A stretch of 32,112 bases of DNA from Clostridia bacterium (GCA_017460395.1 JAFUBA010000138.1:1-32112); one strand, 5' to 3'; shown: positions 8,125 through 16,312, counted from the stretch's first letter. A program made the numbers and translations. The notes: a model not told the origin generated them from the letters alone.

Positions 8125-8151
8125 TTGATACCATGTTCCATACAATGTGAA
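8125..8151 (-). promoter_or_regulatory. Weak candidate promoter for metF
   Basis: On the minus strand TTCACA (8146-8151) is followed after a short 15-nt spacer by an extended -10, TGGTATCAA (TATCAA at 8125-8130), which would start the RNA near 8118 and give a leader of about 24 nt containing the metF ribosome binding site. The short spacer makes this tentative. Confidence 0.3.
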
Positions 8152-8225
8152 GGATAACACGATTTGCAGGGACCGAAAAGAATCCCGAGCGAAAAAAGCC
8201 AGAAGATGTGCAGAAGGCCTGCGCC

Positions 8226-8254
8226 TTGCCATGGGGAAGGCAATGGACTACAAT
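8226..8254 (+). promoter_or_regulatory. Sigma-A-type promoter of the DUF6273-DUF1643 pair
   Basis: TTGCCA (8226-8231) and TACAAT (8249-8254) are separated by exactly 17 nt; each has five of six consensus bases. The predicted start near 8261 gives a short leader with GGAGGTGA before the ATG at 8292. Confidence 0.65.
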
Positions 8255-8291
8255 GCCTGCAGGTTTCGGGCCTTTACCGGAGGTGACAACA

Positions 8292-9425
8292 ATGAAACAG
8301 CGGGGCTGCCTGCAGGGCATGATTTTCCTTCTGGCTTTCCTGTGTCTGGTCTTTTCCGTGAAGGAAACTGCCAGGGCACAGGTGCAGGCGGGCGACATGC
8401 TGCAGTTCGGCTACTATGAGCAGGACGGCGTGGAGGAAAACGGCAAGGAGCCGATCCTCTGGCGCGTGCTTTCCTGGAGCGAGGAGGACCAGACCGCCCT
8501 CCTGCTCTCCGAGTACGCGCTGGACTGTGTGCCGTACAATGCCGCCGTGCGGGAGACTTCCTGGATTGAAACCGATCTGAGGGCCTTCCTGCAGGAAACT
8601 TTTTTACAGGAGGCCTTCACGCTCTACGAGCAGTCGTGCCTGGTGCCGCACGCATCCGGCGCGCGGGAGGATCTGGTCACGCTTTTGAGCGCACAGGAAA
8701 TTGATCGGTATCTGAAAGGGAACCTCCTCTGCGAGGCGACGCCCTATGCAAGGTCGCGTGGCGTCTATCACATGGACGTGGATGGCCGCGAGACCTGCTC
8801 GTGGTGGGTCCGCATGGACAGAAGCGAGACGTACGGCCTGTATGTCGGCGCCATGGGGATCGTGCGGCAGAATTCCAACCGTGTGACCGCAGGGGACAAC
8901 GGCGTGAGGCCGGCGATTCTCCTGAAACTTCCGGATCCTTCGCAGAGGCCAGTCAGCGTGCAGACACTGGGCCAGTGGGAGAGCGGGATGCAGGAAAACC
9001 TTTTGCACCTGCGCGCTCTTGGCACGGAGAGATCCGGAAGCCTCCGGATGTTTCCGGTCGGCAGGCAGGACCGATTGATGGAAGCATATGCGGGATCTGG
9101 TGCGGGCTTTGTGACGCTCACGCTTGAGATCACGAACCTGAAGTCTACCCCCTGGCGGGTGACGGACGATCTGAGGGTCCTGGTTTCCTTTGACGGCGGG
9201 GCCTATATGGTGAATGGCTTCTGCTTTGAGGAGCGGCAGCTTTCCGGGAGCAATACCGCGGGGCTTGTGCCCCACACCGACACGGTTCGCCTGATGCCGG
9301 GCGAGCGCGGAACCTTCCGCGTGGGTGCCGTGCTGCCGGATGGGACTGCTGGCCGCTATGTCGCCTTCAGGATCATCGCTGGGGACACGGCGTTTGACTG
9401 TACTGCCGGAGGAGGCAATCCATGA
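8292..9425 (+). CDS. Secreted DUF6273-domain protein
   Basis: 377 residues. A Sec signal peptide occupies residues 1-29 (basic start, long hydrophobic core, ARA before Q30) without a lipobox cysteine, so the protein is probably exported and soluble or loosely attached. Residues about 36-212 match the DUF6273 pattern seen in many Clostridia surface proteins: FGYYEQ, PILWRVLSW, ALLLSEYALDCVPYN, WIETDLRAFLQETFLQEAF, LLSAQEIDRYL, TPYARSRGVY, WWVRMDRSET and DNGVRPAILLKL. Residues about 225-377 look beta-rich (VTLTLEITNLKSTPWRVTDDLRVLV, VRLMPGERGTFRVGAVLP), resembling an Ig-like DUF4352-type domain. The ATG at 8292 has GGAGGTGA five nt upstream. The stop overlaps the next gene by ATGA. The molecular function of DUF6273 is unknown; carbohydrate or wall interaction is only a guess. 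Confidence 0.85.
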   Translation: MKQRGCLQGMIFLLAFLCLVFSVKETARAQVQAGDMLQFGYYEQDGVEENGKEPILWRVLSWSEEDQTALLLSEYALDCVPYNAAVRETSWIETDLRAFLQETFLQEAFTLYEQSCLVPHASGAREDLVTLLSAQEIDRYLKGNLLCEATPYARSRGVYHMDVDGRETCSWWVRMDRSETYGLYVGAMGIVRQNSNRVTAGDNGVRPAILLKLPDPSQRPVSVQTLGQWESGMQENLLHLRALGTERSGSLRMFPVGRQDRLMEAYAGSGAGFVTLTLEITNLKSTPWRVTDDLRVLVSFDGGAYMVNGFCFEERQLSGSNTAGLVPHTDTVRLMPGERGTFRVGAVLPDGTAGRYVAFRIIAGDTAFDCTAGGGNP

Positions 9426-10111
9426 CAGATATGCAAAATCATCTCTCGACAGAGCATTTTGAGAGCGGCATGCAGCGGCGGGGTATGCACCACGTGCCGG
9501 GGATGTCCCTCAAGGAGATGGAGAGCCTCAGCTTTGAGGAGGCACTGGAAAAGGCACTGATTCCGCGGGATAAGTATGATGTCAGGCGCTGGCTCTTTGT
9601 GCCGGACCACTATACAGAGTACCGGTATATCCTTGGAACCCGGGGACAGAACCCCCTCGTGTGCATCGGCATCAACCCGTCCACCGCAGAGCCGGACGCC
9701 CTGGACCCGACCGTCAAGAGTGTCGAGCGGATCGCCTACGGGAACGGCTTTGATTCCTTCATGATGTTCAATGTCTATGCGCAGCGGGCTACGACCCCCG
9801 ATGACATGGACGCTGAGATGGTGGAGGATCTGCACCTGGAGAACATGCGGGCCTTTGACTATGTGCTGTCGCTGTCAGAGAGCCCGGTCGTCTGGGCCGC
9901 GTGGGGGACGATCATCGAAAAGCGGGCGTATCTTCCTTTGTGCCTCCGGGACATGATCGAGGTGGGGAAGCGGCACGGAGCCAGGTGGGTGCAGTGCGGG
10001 AAGACATCAAAAAAAGGCCATCCGCATCATCCTCTCTATCTCAGAAAGGATGAGCAGATCCGGCCCTTTGATGTGGAAGCCTATCTGGAACACTGTCTGA
10101 TCAGTGTTTGA
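9422..10111 (+). CDS. DUF1643 family protein
   Basis: 229 residues, cytosolic by composition. The core of DUF1643 is clear: YRYILGTRGQNPLVCIGINPSTAE (68-90) with the INPSTA signature, DPTVKSVERIAYGNGFDSF (95-113), MFNVYAQRATTPDDM (115-129), the VVWAAWG strand and a C-terminal HPHHPLYLR segment. About 55 residues precede the core, longer than many members. GGAGG lies seven nt before the ATG, which overlaps the DUF6273 stop (ATGA), so the two are translationally coupled. DUF1643 has no established biochemical function. The 3' end overlaps the convergent zinc-ribbon gene by 11 bp. Confidence 0.85.
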   Translation: MTDMQNHLSTEHFESGMQRRGMHHVPGMSLKEMESLSFEEALEKALIPRDKYDVRRWLFVPDHYTEYRYILGTRGQNPLVCIGINPSTAEPDALDPTVKSVERIAYGNGFDSFMMFNVYAQRATTPDDMDAEMVEDLHLENMRAFDYVLSLSESPVVWAAWGTIIEKRAYLPLCLRDMIEVGKRHGARWVQCGKTSKKGHPHHPLYLRKDEQIRPFDVEAYLEHCLISV

Positions 10112-10301
10112 AGAGCAGTTTCAGCTGGCCTGACAGGCGCACACCGACCACAAGGTTCCTTGTGCCATGGCATGCGGGACAGGTGCTCTGTACAGGAAGA
10201 TACCTGCAGTCCCTGTGCCGCAGATGGATGTGGTAATCATCGTTGATACATCGCCTGCAGATATAGCCTCCGTTGAGCTTGTAAATGCGATGGATCGTCA
10301 A
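10101..10301 (-). CDS. Small zinc-ribbon protein
   Basis: 66 residues with two CxxC knuckles, ICRRC (C15, C18) and CPACH (C41, C44), expected to bind one zinc ion, followed by a VVGVRLSGQLKLLFK tail. The start is a TTG at 10301 preceded by GGAGG nine nt upstream; no in-frame ATG is available. Support for a real gene comes from a near-consensus promoter 112 bp upstream (10413-10440). It overlaps the end of the convergent DUF1643 gene by 11 bp. Small Bacillota proteins of this type are often annotated hypothetical; nucleic-acid or protein binding is the general expectation for zinc ribbons. An upstream frame, ATGATGCTTTGA, ends with its stop overlapping the TTG start. Confidence 0.6.
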   Translation of the reverse strand: MTIHRIYKLNGGYICRRCINDDYHIHLRHRDCRYLPVQSTCPACHGTRNLVVGVRLSGQLKLLFKH

Positions 10302-10412
10302 AGCATCATCCCTCCTCCCATGCGGCAGTGCATGAAAACTTTTTCTGCACCGGAAATCATTCTTCAGGTACAGAAATGTGCTGTCCGTCCTCTTTTGCGG
10401 GACGTTGGGCTT

Positions 10413-10440
10413 ATTATCGGTGGAAACGGGAGATTGTCAA
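10413..10440 (-). promoter_or_regulatory. Strong sigma-A promoter for the zinc-ribbon gene
   Basis: Minus-strand TTGACA (10435-10440, six of six) and GATAAT (10413-10418, five of six) are separated by 16 nt. The predicted start near 10406 leaves a leader of about 105 nt before the TTG start codon. No riboswitch-like fold was recognised in that leader. Confidence 0.7.
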
Positions 10441-10525
10441 GTGCATGTTCGTTCGATACTGCGCGAAAACAGTCTTTTTACAAAAGTTCACGGTATTTTC
10501 ACCCGGGGAGGCTATCCTGTGAGCA

Positions 10526-10539
10526 TGAAAGCGCTTTCA
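10526..10539. promoter_or_regulatory. Perfect cre / LacI-family-type operator palindrome
   Basis: TGAAAGCGCTTTCA is a perfect 14-bp palindrome that satisfies the CcpA cre consensus TGWAANCGNTNWCA at every position. Flanking CCTGTGA (10516-10522) and TCACAGG (10537-10543) form an additional, overlapping inverted repeat. It lies about 88 bp upstream of the predicted DUF624 start site, a position typical of activation by CcpA; another LacI-family regulator could also use it. Confidence 0.6.
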
Positions 10540-10585
10540 CAGGTCGTCCATTCATTCTCATGCCGGGTATCCATGCGGTTTCTTC

Positions 10586-10614
10586 TTGTTCGAAAACGCA
10601 AACCATGGTACACT
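10586..10614 (+). promoter_or_regulatory. Putative promoter of the DUF624-hslO operon
   Basis: TTGTTC (10586-10591), 17-nt spacer and TACACT (10609-10614). The -35 is weak (three of six), consistent with a need for an activator at the cre-type site 47 bp upstream. A start near 10621 gives a leader of about 128 nt. Confidence 0.4.
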
Positions 10615-10748
10615 TTGAGGCTGGTTCGGAGATATGGTATCCGGCGATACCCCCGGGCCATTCCATGCGGGTGATTATGTCGATGTGTCGCCACTCAGCG
10701 CGGTATGTCCTGAGGCACAAATAAAGATTTGTAAAGGAGCTCGCACAC

Positions 10749-11783
10749 ATGTTCAACAAGCTGATGAACAATTACTATTTCGGGAAGGCAGGCAAGGGGG
10801 ATTTTACAGAGGATGATCTGCCGACGAACCGGTGGCAGCTGTTCCTGGAGACCCTGCGCGTCCGTTTTTCTGCCCTGACACGGCTCAATCTCATGTATGT
10901 CGTCGTCTGGCTGCCGGCCCTGATCGTGATCTTCCTCGGTGTCATGGGTGCCCTCAATATCGCGAACTCCATCGACCTGGGCGACGGACAGTCGGCTTTC
11001 TCCATGCAGGCGATGCTCCAGCAGGAGGAGGCGGCGGAGACCGGTGAGGTGATTGAGATCCCGGAAGTCATGAGCGCCTCCGATGCCTATGATTCTCTGC
11101 TTGGCATTCTCATGACCACCCTCATGCTCCTGGTGCCCGCCATTGCGATCACCGGGCCCTGCACAGCGGGTGTGGCCTATGTCACAAGAAACTGGGCCAG
11201 GGACGAGCATGCCTTCATCTGGTCTGACTTTAAGGATGCCGTGAAGGAAAACTGGAAGCAGTCCATCGTGGTGTCCCTGATCACGGGTGCACTCCCGCTG
11301 GTGGTCTTCATGGGCTGGCGCTTCTATGGAAGCATGGCGGCCACCCAGCCCATCATGATCATCCCCCAGGTCCTGATCCTCATGATCGGCATCATCTGGG
11401 CCATCAGCGTGACCTACATGCATCCCCTGATCGTCTCCTACCGTCTGAAGCTGCGGGACGTCTTCCGCAATGCGATCCTGCTGGCCGTGGCGCGTCTCCC
11501 CATGAGCGTGGGACTTCGGATCCTGCACTGCGTGCCGGTGGCGATCGGACTTGCCATCGCCTTTCTCTGGAACCCCAGCTATGCGCTGCTCTTTCTCATG
11601 TTCTACTATCTGCTGTTTGGATTCTCCATCAGCCGCTTCATCACCGCGTCCTACACCAACGCCGTCTTCGACCGCTTCATCAACAGCCATATCGAGGGCG
11701 CGCAGGTGAACCGCGGACTGAGGGCCGAGGACGATGATGACTATGATGACGACGAAGAGCTGGATGAGAACGGGGCCGAGTAA
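10749..11783 (+). CDS. DUF624 (YesL-like) membrane protein
   Basis: 344 residues, about six membrane segments (near 49-70, 117-137, 172-190, 203-224, 240-270, 278-298). The DUF624 signature is seen in GPCTAGVAYVTRNWARDEHAF (136-156), then WSDFKDAVKENWKQS. An external loop (72-115) is rich in Glu/Gln and Met. The C-terminal tail (324-344) is extremely acidic (EDDDDYDDDEELDENG). The ATG at 10749 has AAAGGAG eight nt upstream. In Bacillus, YesL lies in the rhamnogalacturonan-use cluster and DUF624 genes often accompany sugar ABC importers, but none is adjacent here. First gene of a run that continues to 17101; a cre-type palindrome upstream fits carbon control. The biochemical role is unknown. 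Confidence 0.88.
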   Translation: MFNKLMNNYYFGKAGKGDFTEDDLPTNRWQLFLETLRVRFSALTRLNLMYVVVWLPALIVIFLGVMGALNIANSIDLGDGQSAFSMQAMLQQEEAAETGEVIEIPEVMSASDAYDSLLGILMTTLMLLVPAIAITGPCTAGVAYVTRNWARDEHAFIWSDFKDAVKENWKQSIVVSLITGALPLVVFMGWRFYGSMAATQPIMIIPQVLILMIGIIWAISVTYMHPLIVSYRLKLRDVFRNAILLAVARLPMSVGLRILHCVPVAIGLAIAFLWNPSYALLFLMFYYLLFGFSISRFITASYTNAVFDRFINSHIEGAQVNRGLRAEDDDDYDDDEELDENGAE

Positions 11784-11785
11784 GC

Positions 11786-12538
11786 ATGTATACGCAGTTT
11801 GCTGAAATCTACGATGAACTGATGAGCGATGTGGACTATGAGGTCTGGGCTGACCAGTATGCCCGCCTCATGGACGGCTTCGGGATCGGCCCGAGGAGCC
11901 ATATCTGCGAGTGCGCCTGCGGGACAGGCAATCTGACCATTCCGCTCAGGAAACGCGGCTTTGTGATCACGGGCGTGGACCTGAGTCAGGATATGCTCTG
12001 GATTGCCGCTCAGAAGGCGAGGGAGGCCGCGCAGATGATTCCATTTGTCCGCCAGGACATGCGCTCTCTTCGTCTTCATCGGCCGGTGGATGCCATCCTT
12101 TCGACCTGTGACGGCGTCAACTATCTGATGCAGGAGGAGGACCTGTCCTCCTTTTTTACCTCCGCCTATGCCTCCCTGCGGCCAGGCGGAGGGCTCTTTT
12201 TCGATCTGTCCACGCCCTACAAGCTGCAAAATCTCCTGGGCGACCGCCTGATCTGTCAGGACACGGACCATATTACCTTCTTCTGGCAGAACCACTATCA
12301 CGAGAACAGGTGCAGCGTGGACATGGAGCTGAGCTTCTTTGTGAAGGAGAAGGACGGACGCTACCGGCGGATCGATGAAGAGCAGAAGCAGCGGTCCTAC
12401 AGCTTTGAGACCCTGAAAACGCTGCTTGAGCGTGCCGGCTTCGTGGACTGTGCCTGCTTTGGCAATGTCTCCCTGAGAATCCCGACAGAGCACGAGGAGC
12501 GGTGGTTCATATCCGCAAGGAAGCCTGCGGAAGCATAA
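11786..12538 (+). CDS. Class I SAM-dependent methyltransferase
   Basis: 250 residues. Begins MYTQFAEIYDELM, the usual opening of small-molecule class I methyltransferases. Motif I is ECACGTGNLT (42-51), the acidic end of strand 2 is GVDLS (63-67), and FVRQDMRSL (87-95) is motif II/III. After the Rossmann half, FDLSTPYKL (residues about 139-147) and an aromatic-rich beta segment (FFWQNHYHENRC) resemble the lid of this subgroup. The start follows the DUF624 stop by two bp. The substrate cannot be told from sequence; the next gene is the redox chaperone hslO, a neighbourhood with no clear metabolic hint. Confidence 0.88.
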   Translation: MYTQFAEIYDELMSDVDYEVWADQYARLMDGFGIGPRSHICECACGTGNLTIPLRKRGFVITGVDLSQDMLWIAAQKAREAAQMIPFVRQDMRSLRLHRPVDAILSTCDGVNYLMQEEDLSSFFTSAYASLRPGGGLFFDLSTPYKLQNLLGDRLICQDTDHITFFWQNHYHENRCSVDMELSFFVKEKDGRYRRIDEEQKQRSYSFETLKTLLERAGFVDCACFGNVSLRIPTEHEERWFISARKPAEA

Positions 12539-12569
12539 AAAATTATTCTTCAAAAGAAAGTGAAAGCAT

Positions 12570-13490
12570 ATGAGTCAGGAATTACAGCTTGAGCGCATCC
12601 CGGGCGATGGCCTTCTGCACATGGACCTCATGGGCGGGGAAGCAAGGGTGCTGCTTTGTGAAACCACGGAGATGGTGCAGCAGATGGTGCAGCTGCATGG
12701 CTCCACGCCCGTGTGCACCGCGGCCCTGGGCCGCCTCATGACCGGTGCCGCCATGATGGGCTCCATGATGAAGGGGGAAGGCCAGAGTGTCACCCTGACC
12801 GTGAAGGGCGGCGGGCCCATGGGAACGCTGGTGGCCGTCGCAGAGGGCGGCTTTGTGCGCGCCTGCGCGGACAACGTGAACGTGTCGCTCCCGGAGCAGT
12901 CTCCCGGAAAGCTGGACGTGGGCGGCGCCGTCGGGCATGAAGGTTATATCTCCGTGGTGAAGGATCTTCGGATGCGGGAGCCCTATGTCGGCCAGACGGA
13001 GCTTGTGAGCGGCGAGATCGCTGTGGACCTGGCCAACTATTTCACGGTCTCCGAGCAGCAGCCCTCGCTGGTGGCGCTGGGTGTTCTGGTGCGGGGCAGC
13101 AAGGTGCTCAAGTCCGGCGGCCTCATCATCCAGCCCCTGCCCGGGTGCAGCGAGGAGACGCTGTCGCAGCTGGAGCTGAGAAGCCCCATGTTTGCAGAGA
13201 TCAGCCATGAGCTCATGGCAGCTCCCAAGGAGGAGCTGGCGGAGGACTGGTTCCGCGGACTGGACCTGAGGCTCCTTGACAGAAGCGAGGTCGGGTATCG
13301 CTGCAACTGTTCCAGGAACAGAATGGAGCGGGCGCTGCTGGCCATCGGACGGCAGGATCTTCAGGAGATCCACGATGACGGAAAAGGTGCAGAGCTCGTG
13401 TGCCACTTCTGCAACAGAAAGTACTTTTTCACCACCGAGGACCTGCAGCGGCTCCTCGAACAGGGAAAACAGCCGAGGGGAGAGGAATAA
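12570..13490 (+). CDS. hslO: Hsp33 redox-regulated chaperonin
   Basis: 306 residues, normal for Hsp33. The N-terminal domain shows AALGRLMTGAAMMGSMMK (51-68) and LTVKGGGPMGTLVAVAEGG (76-94), strongly conserved in the family, then YISVVKDL and GEIAVDLANYFTVSEQQPS (149-167). The C-terminal zinc switch has CNC (C245, C247) and CHFC (C278, C281), the four thiolates that hold zinc under reducing conditions. On oxidative unfolding they form disulphides and switch on holdase activity, protecting cytosolic proteins from aggregation. The ribosome binding site before the ATG is weak (GAAAGTGAAAG). It is the third gene in the operon and sits 31 bp after the methyltransferase gene. Confidence 0.96.
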   Translation: MSQELQLERIPGDGLLHMDLMGGEARVLLCETTEMVQQMVQLHGSTPVCTAALGRLMTGAAMMGSMMKGEGQSVTLTVKGGGPMGTLVAVAEGGFVRACADNVNVSLPEQSPGKLDVGGAVGHEGYISVVKDLRMREPYVGQTELVSGEIAVDLANYFTVSEQQPSLVALGVLVRGSKVLKSGGLIIQPLPGCSEETLSQLELRSPMFAEISHELMAAPKEELAEDWFRGLDLRLLDRSEVGYRCNCSRNRMERALLAIGRQDLQEIHDDGKGAELVCHFCNRKYFFTTEDLQRLLEQGKQPRGEE

Positions 13491-13492
13491 GC

Positions 13493-14320
13493 ATGTTTGA
13501 GTGCATCAACTTTGACGAGTACCTGGCGGAGTTCGTCTCCGAATGGATGACAGACCACAGCTCGGAATATAAAAACTTTGACGCCATGGAGGCAGACATG
13601 CCGAACATTTATGTCCGCTTCCTGAACAAGCCGGCTTCCTGGCTTCAGGGCCTGACCCCGGGCGCCTTCTTTACCCAGTACGAGGATCCGAAGGACCTGG
13701 TGGACTGGCTGAAAAAGTATACGGACGAGGGCGTGCCGGTGCCGGAGCTTCTGTGTGAGCAGATCGAGAACGTCGGCAAGCCCTGTGAAAAGCGCCTGGT
13801 GGCCCTTCTCAAGGATGAGGAGGCCAACGCGGACGCCAAGATGACGGCGATCAGCATACTGAGGAACCTTGATTCCACACAGCCTAAGATGCTCTACATT
13901 TCCTGGCAGCTCAATCGCTCCGAGGACGACGAGCTGGCGGAGAACGGCCTTGAGTCTCTTTCCGCCATGGGCCGCAGCGCCGTCCAGCCCATGCTGGAGG
14001 CCCTTCCTAAGGCCAATGATGCGGGACAGATTGCCCTTCTGGACGTCCTCTGCCGCTATCCCGGAAACGAGCAGGTTTATTCAACATGCATGCGTCTTTT
14101 CCAGGAAAAACCGGAGAAGAAGGCCATCCTGGCCTCCTATCTCGGCCGGCTCCAGGACGAGCGTGCCCTGCCGGTGCTCATGGATGCGTGCCTGAAGGAA
14201 GATCTGAATTACCTGGACTATCTGGAGCTGAGAAGCGCCATCGAGGAGCTCGGCGGAACTGCACCGGAGCGGGACTATACCGGAGATCCGGCGTATGAGG
14301 CCCTGGAGGGTATCCACTGA
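13493..14320 (+). CDS. HEAT-repeat-like hypothetical protein
   Basis: 275 residues, soluble, all-helical in appearance. From about residue 90 to 255 it shows repeating helical pairs in HEAT style: CEKRLVALLKDEEANADAKMTAISILRNL, ENGLESLSAMGRSAVQPMLEALPKAND, QIALLDVLCRYPGNE and AILASYLGRLQDERALPVLMDAC. The N-terminus (1-80) has acidic and aromatic stretches ending in WLKKYTDEGVPVPE. No enzyme motif, signal peptide or membrane segment. The ATG at 13493 lies two bp after the hslO stop within GAGAGGAATAAGC, indicating translational coupling; an open frame extends upstream inside hslO but has no start signal. A scaffold or protein-binding role is the general inference for HEAT proteins; no specific partner is evident. 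Confidence 0.8.
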   Translation: MFECINFDEYLAEFVSEWMTDHSSEYKNFDAMEADMPNIYVRFLNKPASWLQGLTPGAFFTQYEDPKDLVDWLKKYTDEGVPVPELLCEQIENVGKPCEKRLVALLKDEEANADAKMTAISILRNLDSTQPKMLYISWQLNRSEDDELAENGLESLSAMGRSAVQPMLEALPKANDAGQIALLDVLCRYPGNEQVYSTCMRLFQEKPEKKAILASYLGRLQDERALPVLMDACLKEDLNYLDYLELRSAIEELGGTAPERDYTGDPAYEALEGIH

Positions 14321-14377
14321 GACCTGATCTGTGCAAGTAACACCCTCTGCAATGAAGGCGAAAGGAAGGTGAAGGGT

Positions 14378-16282
14378 TTGATTTGTCCGGTATGCGGGTT
14401 TGAGATGGGGGATCAGGCTCTCACCTGTCCGCAGTGTGGGAAGCTGGTGGCGCGCAGCAGCCGAGGCGCGGATATCATGTCGATCCGGCAGGGCAGGCGG
14501 GCGAGGGAAGCCTACGAAAAAGGACTGCCGCCCACCGCCTCGGCCCCGAAAAACGTTCAATCTTATGCCTGGGGAAGCGTCGCATGGGATACCCCGGAGG
14601 ATGAGATCCCGCTGTACAATGACTTCAGGTCCACGGGGCAGATGAATACGCCGGATGAAAAATCGGTGGAGCGGCGCAGGAATACCTACAATGTCTATGG
14701 TGAGGTCAGCGAGCGGGACATGGAGCGCAGCCGCGCAGACATGCGCCAGAAGCGGCGGAGCGACAGGTACAGCTATACAAAGAAGACCATGAACTGGACC
14801 TGGTTCTGGATCTGGATCGCCATTCTCGTGATCATCTCAATTGCAGGCACCTTCGTCTTCCTGAGGCGGACGGACCAGGGGCAGAAGATCCTGGCCAGCA
14901 TGGGCCGGGATGCCGTGAGCAGTGCCTACTGGGAGATTGGCCAGGACCGTATGGATACGGGTGATATTGACGGGGCGATCAAGGATTTTGAACTGGCCCG
15001 GGAAAAAGACGGCGATGAGGAAGTGAATATCACGGGTCTTCTGCTCCTCGCCAGCTGTTATGAATCCATCGGCCGGACGGAGGACGCGGAGGAGATCTAT
15101 GTCTATCTCTACACGGACGTGGTTCCGAGTGCCTCAGATGCCTACACCAATGAGATCCGCATTCTTCTTGCAACGGACCGGGGCCCCGAGGCCGCGCTCC
15201 TCATGCAGACCGCCTACGAGAAGACGGGCAACAATGCCTTCTTCCAGCAGCGCCGTGATCTGCTGCCCAGCGCGCCCGAGACCGACGTGTACGCCGGCCT
15301 CTACCCGGAGAAAAAGTATGTGACCCTCACGTCCCCGGAAGGGTACGATGTGTATTACACCTTCTCCGCGGACGCTGAGCTCCCGGAGGAGGGGCAGCTG
15401 TTCACGGAACCGATCTTCCTCGATGAGGGCATCTGGACACTTAGGGCCGTGAGCGTCAATGAGAAGCTCGTGAGCGATCAGCTGACGGTGGCCTACAGGA
15501 TCATCATGCCATCGCCCACGACGCCCTACGCATCCCTCGCGCCTGCAACCTACAAGCAGCGGCAGAAGGTTCGCCTGAGGCCCGCCATCGATGTCTATGA
15601 AGATCCTGACGTCACCATCTACTACACCATCGACGGCTCCATCCCGGATGCGGACAGCCCCATCTATGACGGGGAGGGTATTTTGCTTCCGGGCGGCTAT
15701 TCCACGCTCCATGCGGTCGCCGTCAACGGCTACGGCAAGGCCAGCAACATGCTGGAGGTACAGTACAAGATCGAGGCAAAGCCCTGGCCTCAGGCGTCTT
15801 ATTCTACCGATGATACGGCATCGGGCATGAAGCTGAACGCCACCACCTGGAATGATTTCCTCGGCAAATACGGGGAGAGCGACCGCTATGAGGATGTCCT
15901 GGTCTCCGGCTTTGAGGAAGCCTGCCAGAAGAGGTATTATTCCTGGGGCTATGCGATCTTCCGGAGAAATGCAGGCATCCTGATCCTGCAGGAATTGTAC
16001 TTTACGGATACGACCTTCTCCGCGCCTCGGGGCACCGGCATCGGAGACACGGAAAACGATGTGGTCTCCAAGTACCGTGATATGGGCCAGGTGGCCAGCG
16101 CCTCCGGCAACCGGGGCCTCTACGACAAGGACGGGAACAAGGGAAAGATCCTGAAAAATGCTGATGGAACCAAAACCATCCGATACACGGCCCTCACAGC
16201 AGACAGCCACAAATGGCAGCTGGAGTATACGATCTCGGAGTCGGGACAGGTGATCGCGGTGGATCAGAAGTACATTCAGTAA
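14378..16282 (+). CDS. Zinc-ribbon, single-pass membrane protein with TPR-like and tandem beta-domains
   Basis: 634 residues. Order of parts: a zinc ribbon at the extreme N-terminus (CPVCG and CPQCG), an Arg-rich cytosolic linker, one membrane helix at about 140-162 (WTWFWIWIAILVIISIAG), a TPR-like helical region at about 180-288 (AYWEIGQDRMDTGDIDGAIK), then two tandem beta-domains at about 308-376 and 386-467. The second has YYTIDGSIPDADSPIYDG, the chitobiase/hexosaminidase C-terminal style repeat often seen in Clostridia surface proteins. The final 150 residues are unassigned. By charge rule the zinc ribbon is inside and the rest outside. I start at TTG 14378, giving the common MICPVCG opening with AGGTGA five nt upstream; a GTG at 14369 lies inside that ribosome binding site. 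Function unknown; a wall or glycan-sensing role is inference. Confidence 0.8.
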   Translation: MICPVCGFEMGDQALTCPQCGKLVARSSRGADIMSIRQGRRAREAYEKGLPPTASAPKNVQSYAWGSVAWDTPEDEIPLYNDFRSTGQMNTPDEKSVERRRNTYNVYGEVSERDMERSRADMRQKRRSDRYSYTKKTMNWTWFWIWIAILVIISIAGTFVFLRRTDQGQKILASMGRDAVSSAYWEIGQDRMDTGDIDGAIKDFELAREKDGDEEVNITGLLLLASCYESIGRTEDAEEIYVYLYTDVVPSASDAYTNEIRILLATDRGPEAALLMQTAYEKTGNNAFFQQRRDLLPSAPETDVYAGLYPEKKYVTLTSPEGYDVYYTFSADAELPEEGQLFTEPIFLDEGIWTLRAVSVNEKLVSDQLTVAYRIIMPSPTTPYASLAPATYKQRQKVRLRPAIDVYEDPDVTIYYTIDGSIPDADSPIYDGEGILLPGGYSTLHAVAVNGYGKASNMLEVQYKIEAKPWPQASYSTDDTASGMKLNATTWNDFLGKYGESDRYEDVLVSGFEEACQKRYYSWGYAIFRRNAGILILQELYFTDTTFSAPRGTGIGDTENDVVSKYRDMGQVASASGNRGLYDKDGNKGKILKNADGTKTIRYTALTADSHKWQLEYTISESGQVIAVDQKYIQ

Positions 16283-16312
16283 TGGGCACATTTGAAACGG
16301 GGGAGAAATGGC

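Larger units (their letters stand above)
10302..10748. other. 447-bp intergenic region with two divergent promoters and a cre-type site
   Basis: This gap lies between the divergently transcribed zinc-ribbon gene and the DUF624 operon. It holds the minus promoter (10413-10440), a palindromic cre-type operator (10526-10539) and a plus promoter (10586-10614). Short open frames on both strands lack ribosome binding sites and recognisable composition, so I do not call genes here. It looks less GC-rich than its surroundings. Confidence 0.7.

Noticed and set aside
8095-8291. Possible S-box or cobalamin riboswitch before metF
   Set aside because: None of the conserved core strings of either class could be found on the minus strand, and the likely leader is short.
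10328-10771. Several 60-100-codon frames in the gap before the DUF624 gene
   Set aside because: No ribosome binding sites, no conserved look, and they cross promoter and operator elements.
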